Under the pieces are notes generated by a model. That model was not told where the DNA came from and ran no database searches. It saw only the letters and a program-made list of their open reading frames with translations. 64,000 nucleotides of DNA, from the NCBI RefSeq assembly GCF_900182645.1, contig NZ_FXTA01000005.1, forward strand, positions 62,001-126,000, read 5' to 3'. This stretch comes from Flavobacterium resistens. Its GTDB lineage: Bacteria > Bacteroidota > Bacteroidia > Flavobacteriales > Flavobacteriaceae. Below are positions 25,664-35,056 of this stretch, piece after piece. Positions within the stretch are counted from its first letter, which is position 1, and every line of letters begins with the position of its first letter. The position numbers were made by a program, and so were the translations under genes.

Positions 25664-27493
25664 ATGAGTAATTTCAAAAAAATAATTCCTTTTATATATC
25701 CGTACAAAAAATACGCATTCTTAAATATCTTTTTCAATATTTTGTATGCGCTTTTTAGCACGCTTTCATTTGTTGCTCTAATTCCGATGCTTCAGGTTTT
25801 ATTTGACAAAACAAAAGAGATTAAAACAGAACCCGTATATCATGGCATTTTAAAACTCCAAAAATATGGCGAAGATTATTTAAGCTATTATATCACTACA
25901 TCAAAAGGAAACCACGACCCTGGTTATATTTTATTTGTAATGGTTGCAATAATTATTTCGATCTTTTTATTAAAAAACCTATCCGATTATCTGGCAATGT
26001 TTTTTATCAACTTTTTAAGAAATGGCGTTTTAAGAGATATGCGAAATGCATTGTATAAAAAAACACTGGAATTGCCTTTGGCTTTTTATTCTGAAAAAAG
26101 AAAAGGAGATGTTATTTCAAGAATCTCTGCTGATGTGAACGAGGTACAAAACTCATTTTTAGCCATACTGGAACTTATCGTAAAAGAACCACTTACGATA
26201 ATTTTCACTATAATTATGATGCTGATTTTAAGCGCAAAACTAACTATATTTGTTTTTATTTTTATTCCGATTTCAGGATACATCATTTCATTAATTGGAA
26301 AACAGCTTAAAAAACAATCTTCAAAAGCACAACAGGAACAAGGTGCTTTTTTATCTACGATTGAAGAAACTATCGGTGGTTTGAAAGTGGTAAAAGGATA
26401 TAATTCTGAAAACTATTTCAATACTGTTTTTCAAAACTCTACTCAACGTTTCTTTAATTTATCAAACAGCATTGGGAACCGTCAAAATTTAGCTTCACCT
26501 GCAAGTGAGTTTATGGGAATTACTGTAATTGCCATTTTACTTTGGTATGGAGGCCAAATGGTTTTAATCGATAAAACATTAGAAGGTGCTACATTTATTG
26601 CCTACATGGGATTAGCTTATAACATTCTTACGCCAGCAAAAGCGATTTCTAAAGCTTCATACGGAGTAAAAAGAGGAAATGCTGCAGCTGAACGTGTTCT
26701 TGAAATTTTAGAACAAGAAAACACTATTGTTTCTAAAGAAAAAGCCATTGAAAAAACAACTTTTGACAGCAATATCAACGTTCAAAACATCAATTTTAAA
26801 TATGAAAGCGAAACGGTTTTAAAAGACTTTTCTCTTCAAATTAAAAAAGGTCAAACTGTTGCGCTTGTTGGACAATCTGGAAGCGGAAAAAGCACCATTG
26901 CCAACTTGTTAACTCGTTTTTATGATGTTAATGACGGAACGATTTCAATTGATGGAATTGATATTAAAGACATGAATCTGCAATCGCTTCGTAGTTTGAT
27001 GGGATTGGTTACTCAGGACAGCATTTTATTCAATGATACAATCAAAGCAAACATTTCATTAGGAAAACTTGATGCAACTGACGATGAAATTATAGAAGCC
27101 TTGAAAATTGCCAACGCTTATGAGTTTGTAAAAGATCTGCCACAAGGAATCTACACTAATATTGGAGATAGCGGAAACAAGCTTTCAGGCGGACAAAAAC
27201 AACGTTTGTCTATAGCAAGAGCTGTATTGAAAAATCCTCCGATTATGATTTTGGATGAAGCTACATCAGCATTGGATACTGAAAGTGAAAAATTTGTTCA
27301 GGTTGCCCTTGAAAACATGATGCAGAACAGAACTTCAATCGTAATTGCACACAGACTTTCAACGATTCAAAAAGCAGATGTTATTATTGTAATGCAAAAA
27401 GGAAGAATCGTAGAACAAGGAACGCACGAAGAATTAATTGCTCTTGACGGAACTTACAATAAACTGGTAACCATGCAGTCTTTCGAGTCTTAA
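25664..27493 (+). CDS. MsbA-like ABC exporter (fused permease and ATPase)
   Basis: A 609-residue half-transporter expected to work as a dimer in the inner membrane. The first 340 residues hold six membrane helices; the ATPase domain (about 370-605) has Walker A GQSGSGKST, the Q-loop TQDSILF, signature LSGGQKQRLSIARA, Walker B MILDEATSALD and the H-loop AHRLST. Closest in layout to MsbA-type lipid A and lipid exporters. The true substrate is not shown by the sequence. It lies 17 bases after a terminator, with its own promoter not evident. Confidence 0.9.
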   Translation: MSNFKKIIPFIYPYKKYAFLNIFFNILYALFSTLSFVALIPMLQVLFDKTKEIKTEPVYHGILKLQKYGEDYLSYYITTSKGNHDPGYILFVMVAIIISIFLLKNLSDYLAMFFINFLRNGVLRDMRNALYKKTLELPLAFYSEKRKGDVISRISADVNEVQNSFLAILELIVKEPLTIIFTIIMMLILSAKLTIFVFIFIPISGYIISLIGKQLKKQSSKAQQEQGAFLSTIEETIGGLKVVKGYNSENYFNTVFQNSTQRFFNLSNSIGNRQNLASPASEFMGITVIAILLWYGGQMVLIDKTLEGATFIAYMGLAYNILTPAKAISKASYGVKRGNAAAERVLEILEQENTIVSKEKAIEKTTFDSNINVQNINFKYESETVLKDFSLQIKKGQTVALVGQSGSGKSTIANLLTRFYDVNDGTISIDGIDIKDMNLQSLRSLMGLVTQDSILFNDTIKANISLGKLDATDDEIIEALKIANAYEFVKDLPQGIYTNIGDSGNKLSGGQKQRLSIARAVLKNPPIMILDEATSALDTESEKFVQVALENMMQNRTSIVIAHRLSTIQKADVIIVMQKGRIVEQGTHEELIALDGTYNKLVTMQSFES

Positions 27494-27613
27494 GATCGAG
27501 CTGAAAACCAAATTAATTTATTACAGATTAAAGAAATATTAAATCTATATTTAATTTCTTTAATCTGTTTTTATTTTTATAACTTTAGGTAGCTTTTGAC
27601 TAATCCCCTAAAA

Positions 27614-28315
27614 ATGTACCTTAATAATCCGAATATAAAACTGCCCGAAGATCCAAATACTATTGTATGGAAATACTTAGACTTATCTAAATTTCTTGAT
27701 TTACTACTTTCGAAGAAATTATTTATGTCGCGTTCAGACAAATTTGAAGATCAATACGAAGGAACTTTTAGCGAACCTACTTATGAAGAGATAAAAAAGC
27801 TCGCAATTGACAATCCTGACTTTTTAAATTATTACAAAACACATCGGGAGCAGGTCGCCATAAGCAGTTGGCACATCAACGAATATGAATCGTTTGCAAT
27901 GTGGCAGATTTTTACACAAAACAGTGAAGGTCTTGCTATCCAATCTACAATTGGGAGATTGCAAAAAGCTTTAAATCCCGAAAATAATTTTGATCAATAT
28001 ATAGGCGAAGTAAATTATATCGACTACAAAAAAGAATATATTCCGTTTGATGATTTGTTCTTTCCGTTTTTATTTAAAAGAAAAAGTTTTCAATATGAAC
28101 GCGAAGTCCGCATCATTACTGACACTTCAAAAAGCACAATAAAATTAAATGACGGATTAAAAATCAATGTCGACATCAATCAACTGATTGAGAAAATTTA
28201 CATTCATCCAAAATCTGAAAACTGGTATAAAAAATTGGTAATTGAATTGGTGGAGCGTTTGGATTTTGGTTTTGAAATTGAAAAATCAGATTTAGAAAGT
28301 GATATTTTAATCTAA
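27614..28315 (+). CDS. DUF2971 domain-containing protein
   Basis: A 233-residue soluble protein of the DUF2971 family: VWKYLDLSKFLDLLLSKKLF, SRSDKFEDQYEGTF, SSWHINEYESFAMWQIF and RKSFQYEREVRII are the conserved blocks (about 17-165). Members occur alone or near abortive-infection and mobile genes, but function is unknown and nothing here links it to defence. I use ATG 27614; an upstream in-frame TTG at 27596 is less likely. The stop codon lies inside the left arm of a 29-base inverted repeat. Confidence 0.82.
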   Translation: MYLNNPNIKLPEDPNTIVWKYLDLSKFLDLLLSKKLFMSRSDKFEDQYEGTFSEPTYEEIKKLAIDNPDFLNYYKTHREQVAISSWHINEYESFAMWQIFTQNSEGLAIQSTIGRLQKALNPENNFDQYIGEVNYIDYKKEYIPFDDLFFPFLFKRKSFQYEREVRIITDTSKSTIKLNDGLKINVDINQLIEKIYIHPKSENWYKKLVIELVERLDFGFEIEKSDLESDILI

Positions 28316-28505
28316 GGTTCTGAGATGCTAAGACTCTAAGATACCAAGGTTTTCAAATCTTCGACATAAAGAAAGCCTGTTTAAAAAAAATATTTTTTTT
28401 TAAAACAGGCTTTCTTTATAATGGCATTGTAATAAAATCCTTTTAATCTGCGCAATCTGTGGAAAAACCTTAGTCCCTTAGAGTCTTAGCATCTCAGAAC
28501 CTTAG
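28312..28505. repeat. Nested inverted repeat between convergent genes, locus 1
   Basis: Two perfect 29-base arms (28312-28340 and 28477-28505) enclose a second long hairpin at 28367-28418. The stop codon of the gene on each side (28313-28315 and 28502-28504) is supplied by the repeat arm itself. Similar 29-base arms occur at 48788-48854 and a degenerate version at 46443-46481. Confidence 0.9.
28367..28418. terminator. Bidirectional terminator inside the inverted repeat
   Basis: Stem AAAGAAAGCCTGTTT / AAACAGGCTTTCTTT extended by A/T pairing; serves both convergent genes. Confidence 0.85.
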
Positions 28506-29224
28506 ATAGGCTTATAGGCCTTAACTTCCCATTTTTTAGAAGCTAAATCTATGTAATTGTAATGCAAAACATCATTTTTATCGAACTGACCATTTTGATT
28601 GGTATCTTCAATTGTTCTGAAGTAAATTCGATTTTTTGATTCAATTAAGCTCCAGTCTACTAATTCCTGAAGATCCGGTGAAACTTTTGTAAAATTTTCT
28701 CCGCTTATATTACTTAAGTATAAAGTTTTAATATCTCCAGTATCGATTTTTCCATCTTTATTGGTATCAGAATCTGTTAAAGTATAAACCATTACTTTAT
28801 TTTGTGTTTTATCTGCAACCGTTTTTAAATAGGTTGCTGTTAAAATCAAAACTGGTTTATCCGATAAAGGTCGGATAGAATCTGAATCAACTTTTTGGAA
28901 TTTTAAATTTTGCAAATAACCCGTAATTTCATATTCGCCCAAATTAGAAATCGTAAAACTAACATCATTTACGCTTGAAGAACCATAACGCGCTTTTGAA
29001 CCCCTTTCATATACTCGCAAATCGCCAACTGGGTGAATTAAATAATTCGTTCCTTCCATCTGAATAGGAAGATCAGCAATCTCAATCTGTGTAGAATCCG
29101 TTTTGGCTACTACACTCGTTTTGTTTGAAGCATCATAAATTACTTTCGGCTTCTGCACTTCGTCCTTACAACTCACTGTAGTTCCGATAATTACTAAGGC
29201 GATATATTTTAGATAGTTTTTCAT
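28502..29224 (-). CDS. Lipoprotein with EF-hand-like motifs
   Basis: A 240-residue predicted lipoprotein (lipobox TTVSC, Cys19). The body is beta-rich and contains two calcium-binding-like loops: DSDTNKDGKIDTGD (about 153-166) and EDTNQNGQFDKND (about 210-222), the D-x-D/N-x-D/N-G pattern of EF-hand and dockerin loops. I do not know the family. It follows a TonB receptor and a membrane protein on the same strand, suggesting a surface complex, though a gap of about 30 bases precedes it. Its stop codon is in the inverted repeat arm. Confidence 0.72.
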   Translation of the reverse strand: MKNYLKYIALVIIGTTVSCKDEVQKPKVIYDASNKTSVVAKTDSTQIEIADLPIQMEGTNYLIHPVGDLRVYERGSKARYGSSSVNDVSFTISNLGEYEITGYLQNLKFQKVDSDSIRPLSDKPVLILTATYLKTVADKTQNKVMVYTLTDSDTNKDGKIDTGDIKTLYLSNISGENFTKVSPDLQELVDWSLIESKNRIYFRTIEDTNQNGQFDKNDVLHYNYIDLASKKWEVKAYKPI

Positions 29225-29255
29225 TTATGGCAATTATATTAGAATATCAAATATA

Positions 29256-29924
29256 CTATTTTTGATTGTAAATTTTGGTTTTATTCAATTTTACTAAAAC
29301 GATGATATTTAAAATTACAAGTCCTAAATAACCCAAAGAAAGTGATCTCCATTTTTGTTTAAAAAAAGAAACTTGAAAATTACACTCTTCTTCTTCTCTT
29401 TCATTTTTTCGCATCCAGAGTCTTTGTTTTGCCATGATAGCTCCGGTATCACAATTCATTCTATAATGCTTAGTAGTATCTTTTACTTCTTTATAACTTA
29501 TACGACTTCCTAAAATATAAATATCATTATTATTTATAGTCCATGTTGGAGCTTTCTCCTCATCAATGATATCTATAATTCTAATAAAAGTTTCATAATA
29601 TGTTTTTGACCCAAAATGTATTTTGGCTCCATTTACAGTATCTTTATCAACTACCATCTTTCTAAGATAAAGCTTCACTTCATTTAATTTTGTATTTCCA
29701 TCTAGATTGCTTCCATCAAAACTAAATACCCTATAATTCCGCAGAGCAGCAACCTTATACTTTTCAAAATCACTTTTATTAGGCATTCCTAATTCTATAG
29801 CATTATAAATCTTAAAGGCATCAACTTTGTAAAAATGATAAAAACAGAACAACGGAATAAAAACCAAGGAAATCATTCCCGGAACGTAAAAAATTCTTTT
29901 TCTTTTTTCACGTTTTCCGATCAT
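29256..29924 (-). CDS. Membrane protein, unknown
   Basis: A 222-residue protein with one hydrophobic helix near each end (about 12-30 and 195-213) and a soluble middle part (about 35-185), so the middle probably faces the periplasm. I recognise no family. Cysteines occur at about 172 and 185. The start codon overlaps the stop of the TonB receptor gene by 4 bases (ATGA-type coupling), so the two are translated together. Confidence 0.65.
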   Translation of the reverse strand: MIGKREKRKRIFYVPGMISLVFIPLFCFYHFYKVDAFKIYNAIELGMPNKSDFEKYKVAALRNYRVFSFDGSNLDGNTKLNEVKLYLRKMVVDKDTVNGAKIHFGSKTYYETFIRIIDIIDEEKAPTWTINNNDIYILGSRISYKEVKDTTKHYRMNCDTGAIMAKQRLWMRKNEREEEECNFQVSFFKQKWRSLSLGYLGLVILNIIVLVKLNKTKIYNQK

Positions 29925-32383
29925 AACCTTGCATTTAACTTAATGTTAAAAACTCTCGAAGTCATATAATTTGGAATCGCATATTGGTTTTTAGAATATA
30001 CATCGCGAACCCAAGTATTTGTAATTGCATTTTGATTATTAAAAAGATTGAAAATTTCCAATCCAACTGATAATTCTTTAAAATCCTTCAGCCATTTCGC
30101 TTTAGCAACTTTTGTACTGCTGTCCACAAAAACTTTAGCAAAACCTACATCCGCCCTTCTATAGTCATTCAATCGGTTTTGATACAAATACGGATCTGAA
30201 TATGCCGGAGCGCCGCCAGGCAAACCAGTATTATAAACTAAATTCAGATATAACTTTACACTCGGAATGTTTGGCATATAGTCCTGAAACAACATGGCAA
30301 ATTTTAAGCGCTGATCTGTTGGTCTGGCAATATATCCTTTGTTTTCGTAATTTTCTTCCGTTTTCAAATATCCAAAACTTACCCACGATTCGGTTCCCGG
30401 CACAAATTCTCCGTTTAATCTAAAATCAAAACCTTGAGCGTAAGCTTTTGCATTATTATTGGCAATATATCGAATTCTGACATTATCAATCGAATACACA
30501 TTTACATCTGAAAGTGATTTGTAATATACTTCCGTCACCCATTTAAAAGGTCGGTTCCACATTTTAAAATTATAATCATTTCCTAAAACGATGTGCACTG
30601 ATTCCTGAGCTTTTACATTCGGATTTACAACACCGTCTAAATCGCGAAGTTCTCTATAAAAAGGTGGCTGATGATACAATCCTCCAGAAATTCTGAAAAC
30701 CATATCCATATCCCAATCGGGCTGAATCGCAAATTGTGCGCGCGGACTCACAACAATTTGATTTTTCCCCTCGACCGATGCCCCTTGAACATTCCAACTT
30801 TGAAAACGTGCACCTAAATGATACCAAACCTGACTTGAACCAATTGCTGTTTTTTTATTAAACTGAGCATAACCTGCAAGTCTATTTATAGTATTGAAAT
30901 TTGTTGCACGAATATCCTGATACGGCAATAATGGCCCCGTATAAGACTGATAAGGTTGATTGTTTTTTGGCAAAATTACCAAAGGCGGATTAATTGAAAA
31001 TCCTGCAGAATCAATCACTTCCCACTCCACCACACGATCCCGAATCGATTCTCTGGTGTATTTTAAGCCAAATTCAAGCTGACTGTCATTTAGCCATTCT
31101 TTAAATCCTTTAATTTCAGCATTTGCAATTAAAGCATCCAAATCATTACGTGCATGATTAAGCTGCGAACCAATACCACGTGTAAAATCGATATTTTCTA
31201 TATTTCCTTCTTCATCGACATTTCCTAAACGATATTGTGCCAAAATATCAAAATGTTCCTGTTCTGTTGTATGAAAAAGTGAGCCAATCAATTTAAAAGT
31301 TAAACTTGGCGAGGCTTTATAAGTTGTTTTAAAAGCACCAAAATAAGTTTCATATTTATCTTTTTCCTGACCTTCATAATAAACCGTCAAAGCCATTGGC
31401 TGATCGATAGTTCCAAAATTTGTCTGGCGCGTTAAAGGCTGATAGGAATATTTATTCTGCGAAATATTTCCTAAAAAGCTCATTTGCCATTTTTCTGAAA
31501 TATCATAATTAATATTCGTCTGGATGTCTGCAAAAACCGGAGTATAATTCGTTTCTGTATCTTGGCTATTTACCAAAAGACTATTGTTTCGATAACGAAT
31601 TCCTGTAACCGCTGACCATTTCTTATTTTTAGAAACGAGATCAACAGCTGCGCTTCCGCCTAAAAAACTCGCTTCAAAAGCTGCACCAAATTGAGTTGGT
31701 TTTCGGTACGTAATATCTAAAACAGAGGATAATTTATCTCCAAATTTTGCCTGAAATCCTCCAGCCGAAAAATCAACATTCTGAACCAAATCAGTATTGG
31801 TAAAACTCAGACCTTCTTGTTGACCCGAACGAATCAAAAACGGACGATAGACTTCGACTTCGTTTACATACACTAAATTTTCGTCATAATTTCCGCCACG
31901 AACCGCATATTGTGTGCTCAATTCATTATTCGAATTTACGCCGGGCAGTGTTTTTAAAATATTTTCGATTCCGGCATTTGCACCTGGAATTTTTTTAATC
32001 GTTTCCGGCTCCACAGTTACAATTCCCTGAACGCGTTTTTTATTTTTTGAAGAAACAAAAACTTCTCCCATTTGTTCCGCAGAATTGTTCATCACAGGAT
32101 TAAAAAGAAAAACCTCGCCAGGTTTCAAACTTACTGACAAGCTCAGCATTTTTAAAGAAATATGAGTAAAAATCAAGGAAACTTTTTTGTTTGACGGCAG
32201 TTCAATATCAAAAACACCATTCGAATCAGACTGAACGACATTTCCCAAACATGAAACATTCACATCGGCAACCGAACGATTTTCAGTATCTAAAATAACA
32301 CCTTTAACATGAGCGTTTTGAGCAAATGTCGCATGGCCAAGGCATAAAAAAAAGAAAACAAGTATTAGCTTATAAGTATTCAA
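29921..32383 (-). CDS. TonB-dependent receptor with N-terminal carboxypeptidase-like domain
   Basis: An 820-residue outer-membrane receptor. After the signal peptide (ending GHATFAQ) come a carboxypeptidase regulatory-like domain (about 25-110, AHVKGVILDTENRSVADVNVSCLG), a plug domain (about 120-230, with PGANAGIENILKTLPGVNSNNELSTQYAVRGGNYDEN) and a barrel to the C terminus FNIKLNARL. It is a CirA/FecA-like receptor without an STN domain. The only plausible start is TTG at 32383, placed exactly at the signal peptide. It lies 11 bases after an M23 peptidase gene and is coupled to a membrane protein. Substrate unknown. Confidence 0.85.
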   Translation of the reverse strand: MNTYKLILVFFFLCLGHATFAQNAHVKGVILDTENRSVADVNVSCLGNVVQSDSNGVFDIELPSNKKVSLIFTHISLKMLSLSVSLKPGEVFLFNPVMNNSAEQMGEVFVSSKNKKRVQGIVTVEPETIKKIPGANAGIENILKTLPGVNSNNELSTQYAVRGGNYDENLVYVNEVEVYRPFLIRSGQQEGLSFTNTDLVQNVDFSAGGFQAKFGDKLSSVLDITYRKPTQFGAAFEASFLGGSAAVDLVSKNKKWSAVTGIRYRNNSLLVNSQDTETNYTPVFADIQTNINYDISEKWQMSFLGNISQNKYSYQPLTRQTNFGTIDQPMALTVYYEGQEKDKYETYFGAFKTTYKASPSLTFKLIGSLFHTTEQEHFDILAQYRLGNVDEEGNIENIDFTRGIGSQLNHARNDLDALIANAEIKGFKEWLNDSQLEFGLKYTRESIRDRVVEWEVIDSAGFSINPPLVILPKNNQPYQSYTGPLLPYQDIRATNFNTINRLAGYAQFNKKTAIGSSQVWYHLGARFQSWNVQGASVEGKNQIVVSPRAQFAIQPDWDMDMVFRISGGLYHQPPFYRELRDLDGVVNPNVKAQESVHIVLGNDYNFKMWNRPFKWVTEVYYKSLSDVNVYSIDNVRIRYIANNNAKAYAQGFDFRLNGEFVPGTESWVSFGYLKTEENYENKGYIARPTDQRLKFAMLFQDYMPNIPSVKLYLNLVYNTGLPGGAPAYSDPYLYQNRLNDYRRADVGFAKVFVDSSTKVAKAKWLKDFKELSVGLEIFNLFNNQNAITNTWVRDVYSKNQYAIPNYMTSRVFNIKLNARL

Positions 32384-32394
32384 ACGTTGTGATT

Positions 32395-34077
32395 TTATTT
32401 TTGTTGGCTTCTAAAAAAATGAGTTTCAAAAACAGCGACATTTCCAACATTATCAGTCACTTCAACTTTTAAATCATTTGCTCCTTCAGCCACTAATGCA
32501 TCATTAAAAGTATGTGTAATTTTTCTGGTTTTATTATCATATTCAAACAAAATCCAATTTCCGTTTAAATAGCCATTATACGATTTAATTCCAGATCCAG
32601 CATCACTAATTGTTAATTGAATTTTCTTTACATCGCTGATCCATTTGTCCTGAATTGATTTAGTGATAATAATTTTCGGAGCAATTGTATCGAGAACTAA
32701 CCCGAATTGTCCTAACGTTTTTGATTTTGCAGTAAAAACATCACCTTTTCTGGAAGTTGTATTATAACTTCCACTTCTTCCAATAAAAAGTTTATCACGC
32801 AAAGCTTCATCATACGAATCATCTTTAATAGTTACCGTAAAATTGGAATGTACTGGAATTACATCTTCATGAACATAAATTTTATTGTTTTTTACATCAA
32901 AATTCAGATTGAAATCATCATAAAAAGTTCCAGCCGGAAAAAATACCGACATATTATCTTTTTCAAAATTAGCATCTCTGTTTGCTTTGATAAAATAGGG
33001 AGAAGTTACAGGTGTTTCAGCAACAACAGGAGTTGCAGTATCATATTCAACAGGAACATTAATCGTAGTCATGTTTCCAAAAAAATCCGAAACTTCAATT
33101 CGATACATTGAAGCTAAATTCGGCTCGACCAGAACAATTCCGCGCAGCGAATCGGTTTTAATAATACTTAAGGCAAAAGGCGTTTTCATAAAAAGCTTCT
33201 GTACGCGCTGACCCGATTTTTTATATTTCGGATAATCTATAAAAGCATTGATGTAACGCATTTCATCAAACGAATAAGTATTGAACTGATAATTGTAATT
33301 TTGATTTCCGTTTAAAAAAGTTGAAACATTAAAAACGCCATTTTTATTCCCTGAAACATCATCAAAATCAACAGCTGTTATTCCGAAGCCAATTTTCCCA
33401 TTCGCTTTTACTTTTCCAGCCAAATATGTACCATCTTTTTGAAGCGACAAATTCAGCATCACTGGCTGTTTCGACTGATTAGCCGTTGTGTTTTCCATTG
33501 GATAAACGTAAAGATTCGAAACCGATGGCTTTTTGGTATCCTTTAAATTTTTATCAAACCCAAAAAATATCGGATTAATTACAAATTCTGTTTTGGTATC
33601 CCGAATTTCAAAATGGAGATGCGGTCCTTCAGAAGATCCCGTGTTCCCAGAAAGCGCAATTAACTGACCTTTAGTTACAGGCAATTCATTAGGCTTTGGA
33701 AACATTTCAATCTCAAAAGCTTTTTCTTTATAATGTGTTTTTTGAATATAATCCTGAACAGGCCCAATTGCAGTCTGCAAATGTCCATAAACAGAAGTAT
33801 AACCATTGGGATGCGTGATATAAATACATTTTCCGTTGCCAAAAGTAGAAATTTTGATTCTTGAAATATAACCATCAGCCACAGCATAAACATTCAATCC
33901 TTCTCTTTGATTTGTTTTCAGGTCAAAACCAGCATGAAAATGGTTCGGTCTCAACTCTCCAAAATTTCCGGAAAGCTGCATAGGAATATCAAGCGGGGCG
34001 CGAAAATAATCTGTAGGGTATTGAGTCTGAGCAGAAATAAATTGGCAAAATAACAAGGTCAATATCGAAAATCTCAT
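32395..34077 (-). CDS. M23 family metallopeptidase (LytM-like)
   Basis: A 560-residue exported peptidase with a signal peptide ending CQFISAQ. The M23 domain is at the N-terminal side (about 35-175) with the zinc ligands of a functional enzyme: HAGFD (about H48-D52) and HLHFEI (about H153 and H155). The remaining 380 residues are beta-rich, Ig-like modules ending VEVTDNVGNVAVFETHFF. It likely cuts peptidoglycan cross-bridges or stem peptides. An in-frame ATG nine bases upstream is equally possible. It is first in the run leading to the TonB receptor. Confidence 0.88.
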   Translation of the reverse strand: MRFSILTLLFCQFISAQTQYPTDYFRAPLDIPMQLSGNFGELRPNHFHAGFDLKTNQREGLNVYAVADGYISRIKISTFGNGKCIYITHPNGYTSVYGHLQTAIGPVQDYIQKTHYKEKAFEIEMFPKPNELPVTKGQLIALSGNTGSSEGPHLHFEIRDTKTEFVINPIFFGFDKNLKDTKKPSVSNLYVYPMENTTANQSKQPVMLNLSLQKDGTYLAGKVKANGKIGFGITAVDFDDVSGNKNGVFNVSTFLNGNQNYNYQFNTYSFDEMRYINAFIDYPKYKKSGQRVQKLFMKTPFALSIIKTDSLRGIVLVEPNLASMYRIEVSDFFGNMTTINVPVEYDTATPVVAETPVTSPYFIKANRDANFEKDNMSVFFPAGTFYDDFNLNFDVKNNKIYVHEDVIPVHSNFTVTIKDDSYDEALRDKLFIGRSGSYNTTSRKGDVFTAKSKTLGQFGLVLDTIAPKIIITKSIQDKWISDVKKIQLTISDAGSGIKSYNGYLNGNWILFEYDNKTRKITHTFNDALVAEGANDLKVEVTDNVGNVAVFETHFFRSQQK

Positions 34078-34198
34078 AAGCAACATTTTTGCTAAGATAA
34101 AAAAATAAGAACCGAAATCCGAGGATTTGGCTACAAAAATACAATTAACTGAATTTCATTGCTTTGTCTATTTTAACTACAAAAAAATCGATAAAAAA

Positions 34199-34228
34199 TT
34201 GCATTAATAAAAAGGAATACTAACTTTG
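34199..34228 (+). promoter_or_regulatory. Promoter of the coiled-coil / zapA transcript
   Basis: TTG (34199-34201), 19-base spacer, TAACTTTG (34221-34228); start near 34235, about 22 bases before the start codon. Confidence 0.75.
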
Positions 34229-34256
34229 TATGATTAAGTAATGAATAGGATTTATA

Positions 34257-34547
34257 ATGAGTGTAATTGCCGAAATAATTGATACTCTTGAATATAAAGT
34301 CGAGAAGCTTTTTGAAAAATCAAAAAGTTTGGAGAAAAACAATCAGGATTTACAATTAGAATTAACCAAAGCTGTGCAAATCATCCAGAAACAATCTGAA
34401 GAAATTGAAGCTTTGAAGAAGCAATATGAGACACTTAAAATAGCCAATTCGTTGCTCGGCAGCGACAATAACAAGAGAGAGACAAAGCTTAAAATAAATT
34501 CATTAATTCGCGAAATTGATTACTGTATAGCACAACTATCAGATTAG
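34257..34547 (+). CDS. Small coiled-coil protein upstream of zapA
   Basis: A 96-residue, almost wholly helical protein: LEYKVEKLFEKSKSLEKNNQDLQLELTKAVQIIQKQSEEIEALKKQYETLK forms a long heptad pattern (about 12-65). It lies 6 bases before zapA. By position and form it could be a ZapB-like partner of ZapA in division-ring organisation; this is inferred and no family match is claimed. Confidence 0.75.
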   Translation: MSVIAEIIDTLEYKVEKLFEKSKSLEKNNQDLQLELTKAVQIIQKQSEEIEALKKQYETLKIANSLLGSDNNKRETKLKINSLIREIDYCIAQLSD

Positions 34548-34553
34548 TAAAAC

Positions 34554-34847
34554 ATGGACGGAAAGCTTAGAATCAAAATATCAATTGCAGATCGCGTTTA
34601 CCCTTTAACGGTTGAACCATCTCAGGAGGAAGGGCTTAGAAGTGCTTCTAAGAAAATTGATGCGATGATAAAGCAATTCGAAGAAAATTACGCAGTTCGT
34701 GACAAACAAGATGTATTAGCTATGTGTGCATTGCAATTTGCATCACAAGTTGAACAAAAACAAATTGATAACGCAATCGATGGAGAAGAAACCATCGATA
34801 GAATTAAGAAATTAAATTCGCTATTAGATCAATATCTCGAAAAATAA
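34554..34847 (+). CDS. zapA: Cell division protein ZapA
   Basis: Binds and bundles FtsZ filaments at the division site. The 97-residue protein has the small N-terminal beta domain (LRIKISIADRVYPLTVEPSQEEGLRSASKKIDAMI) followed by a long helix (about 50-97) for tetramer formation. The family is recognised by the pattern I-x-G/D-R-x-Y-x-L near the start and by gene order: zapA, 6S RNA, rny. Confidence 0.9.
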   Translation: MDGKLRIKISIADRVYPLTVEPSQEEGLRSASKKIDAMIKQFEENYAVRDKQDVLAMCALQFASQVEQKQIDNAIDGEETIDRIKKLNSLLDQYLEK

Positions 34848-34871
34848 ACGTTCTTTACAGAAACTAAGATA

Positions 34872-35036
34872 CTGCCTACATTAGTTCACAATTGGTAAAC
34901 TCAACACTAACAATTTAGAATGAGCAAATCGTCGCTACTATAGTATGCCCTCCTTTTGGCTGGGAAACTTGAACAGTGAGTTAGCTCAAAACTTGTCTTT
35001 ACGAGTTTATACAAGCAATTAATGTAGGCTTTTTTT
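34872..35036 (+). ncRNA. ssrS: 6S RNA (6S-Flavo type)
   Basis: The 209-base gap between zapA and rny holds a long RNA closed by a perfect ten-base stem GCCTACATTA (34874-34883) / TAATGTAGGC (35020-35029) with a T-run right after, so the stem also works as terminator. The interior can fold as a long interrupted hairpin, the shape that mimics an open promoter and binds RNA polymerase. The position matches the 6S-Flavo class known from Bacteroidota. No separate promoter was seen, so it may be processed from the zapA transcript. Confidence 0.8.
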
Positions 35037-35056
35037 ATATATAAACCCTAACAAAC

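Noticed and set aside
27614-28315. Defence system around the DUF2971 gene
   Set aside because: No nuclease, methylase, toxin or other defence gene is adjacent; neighbours are an exporter and surface proteins.
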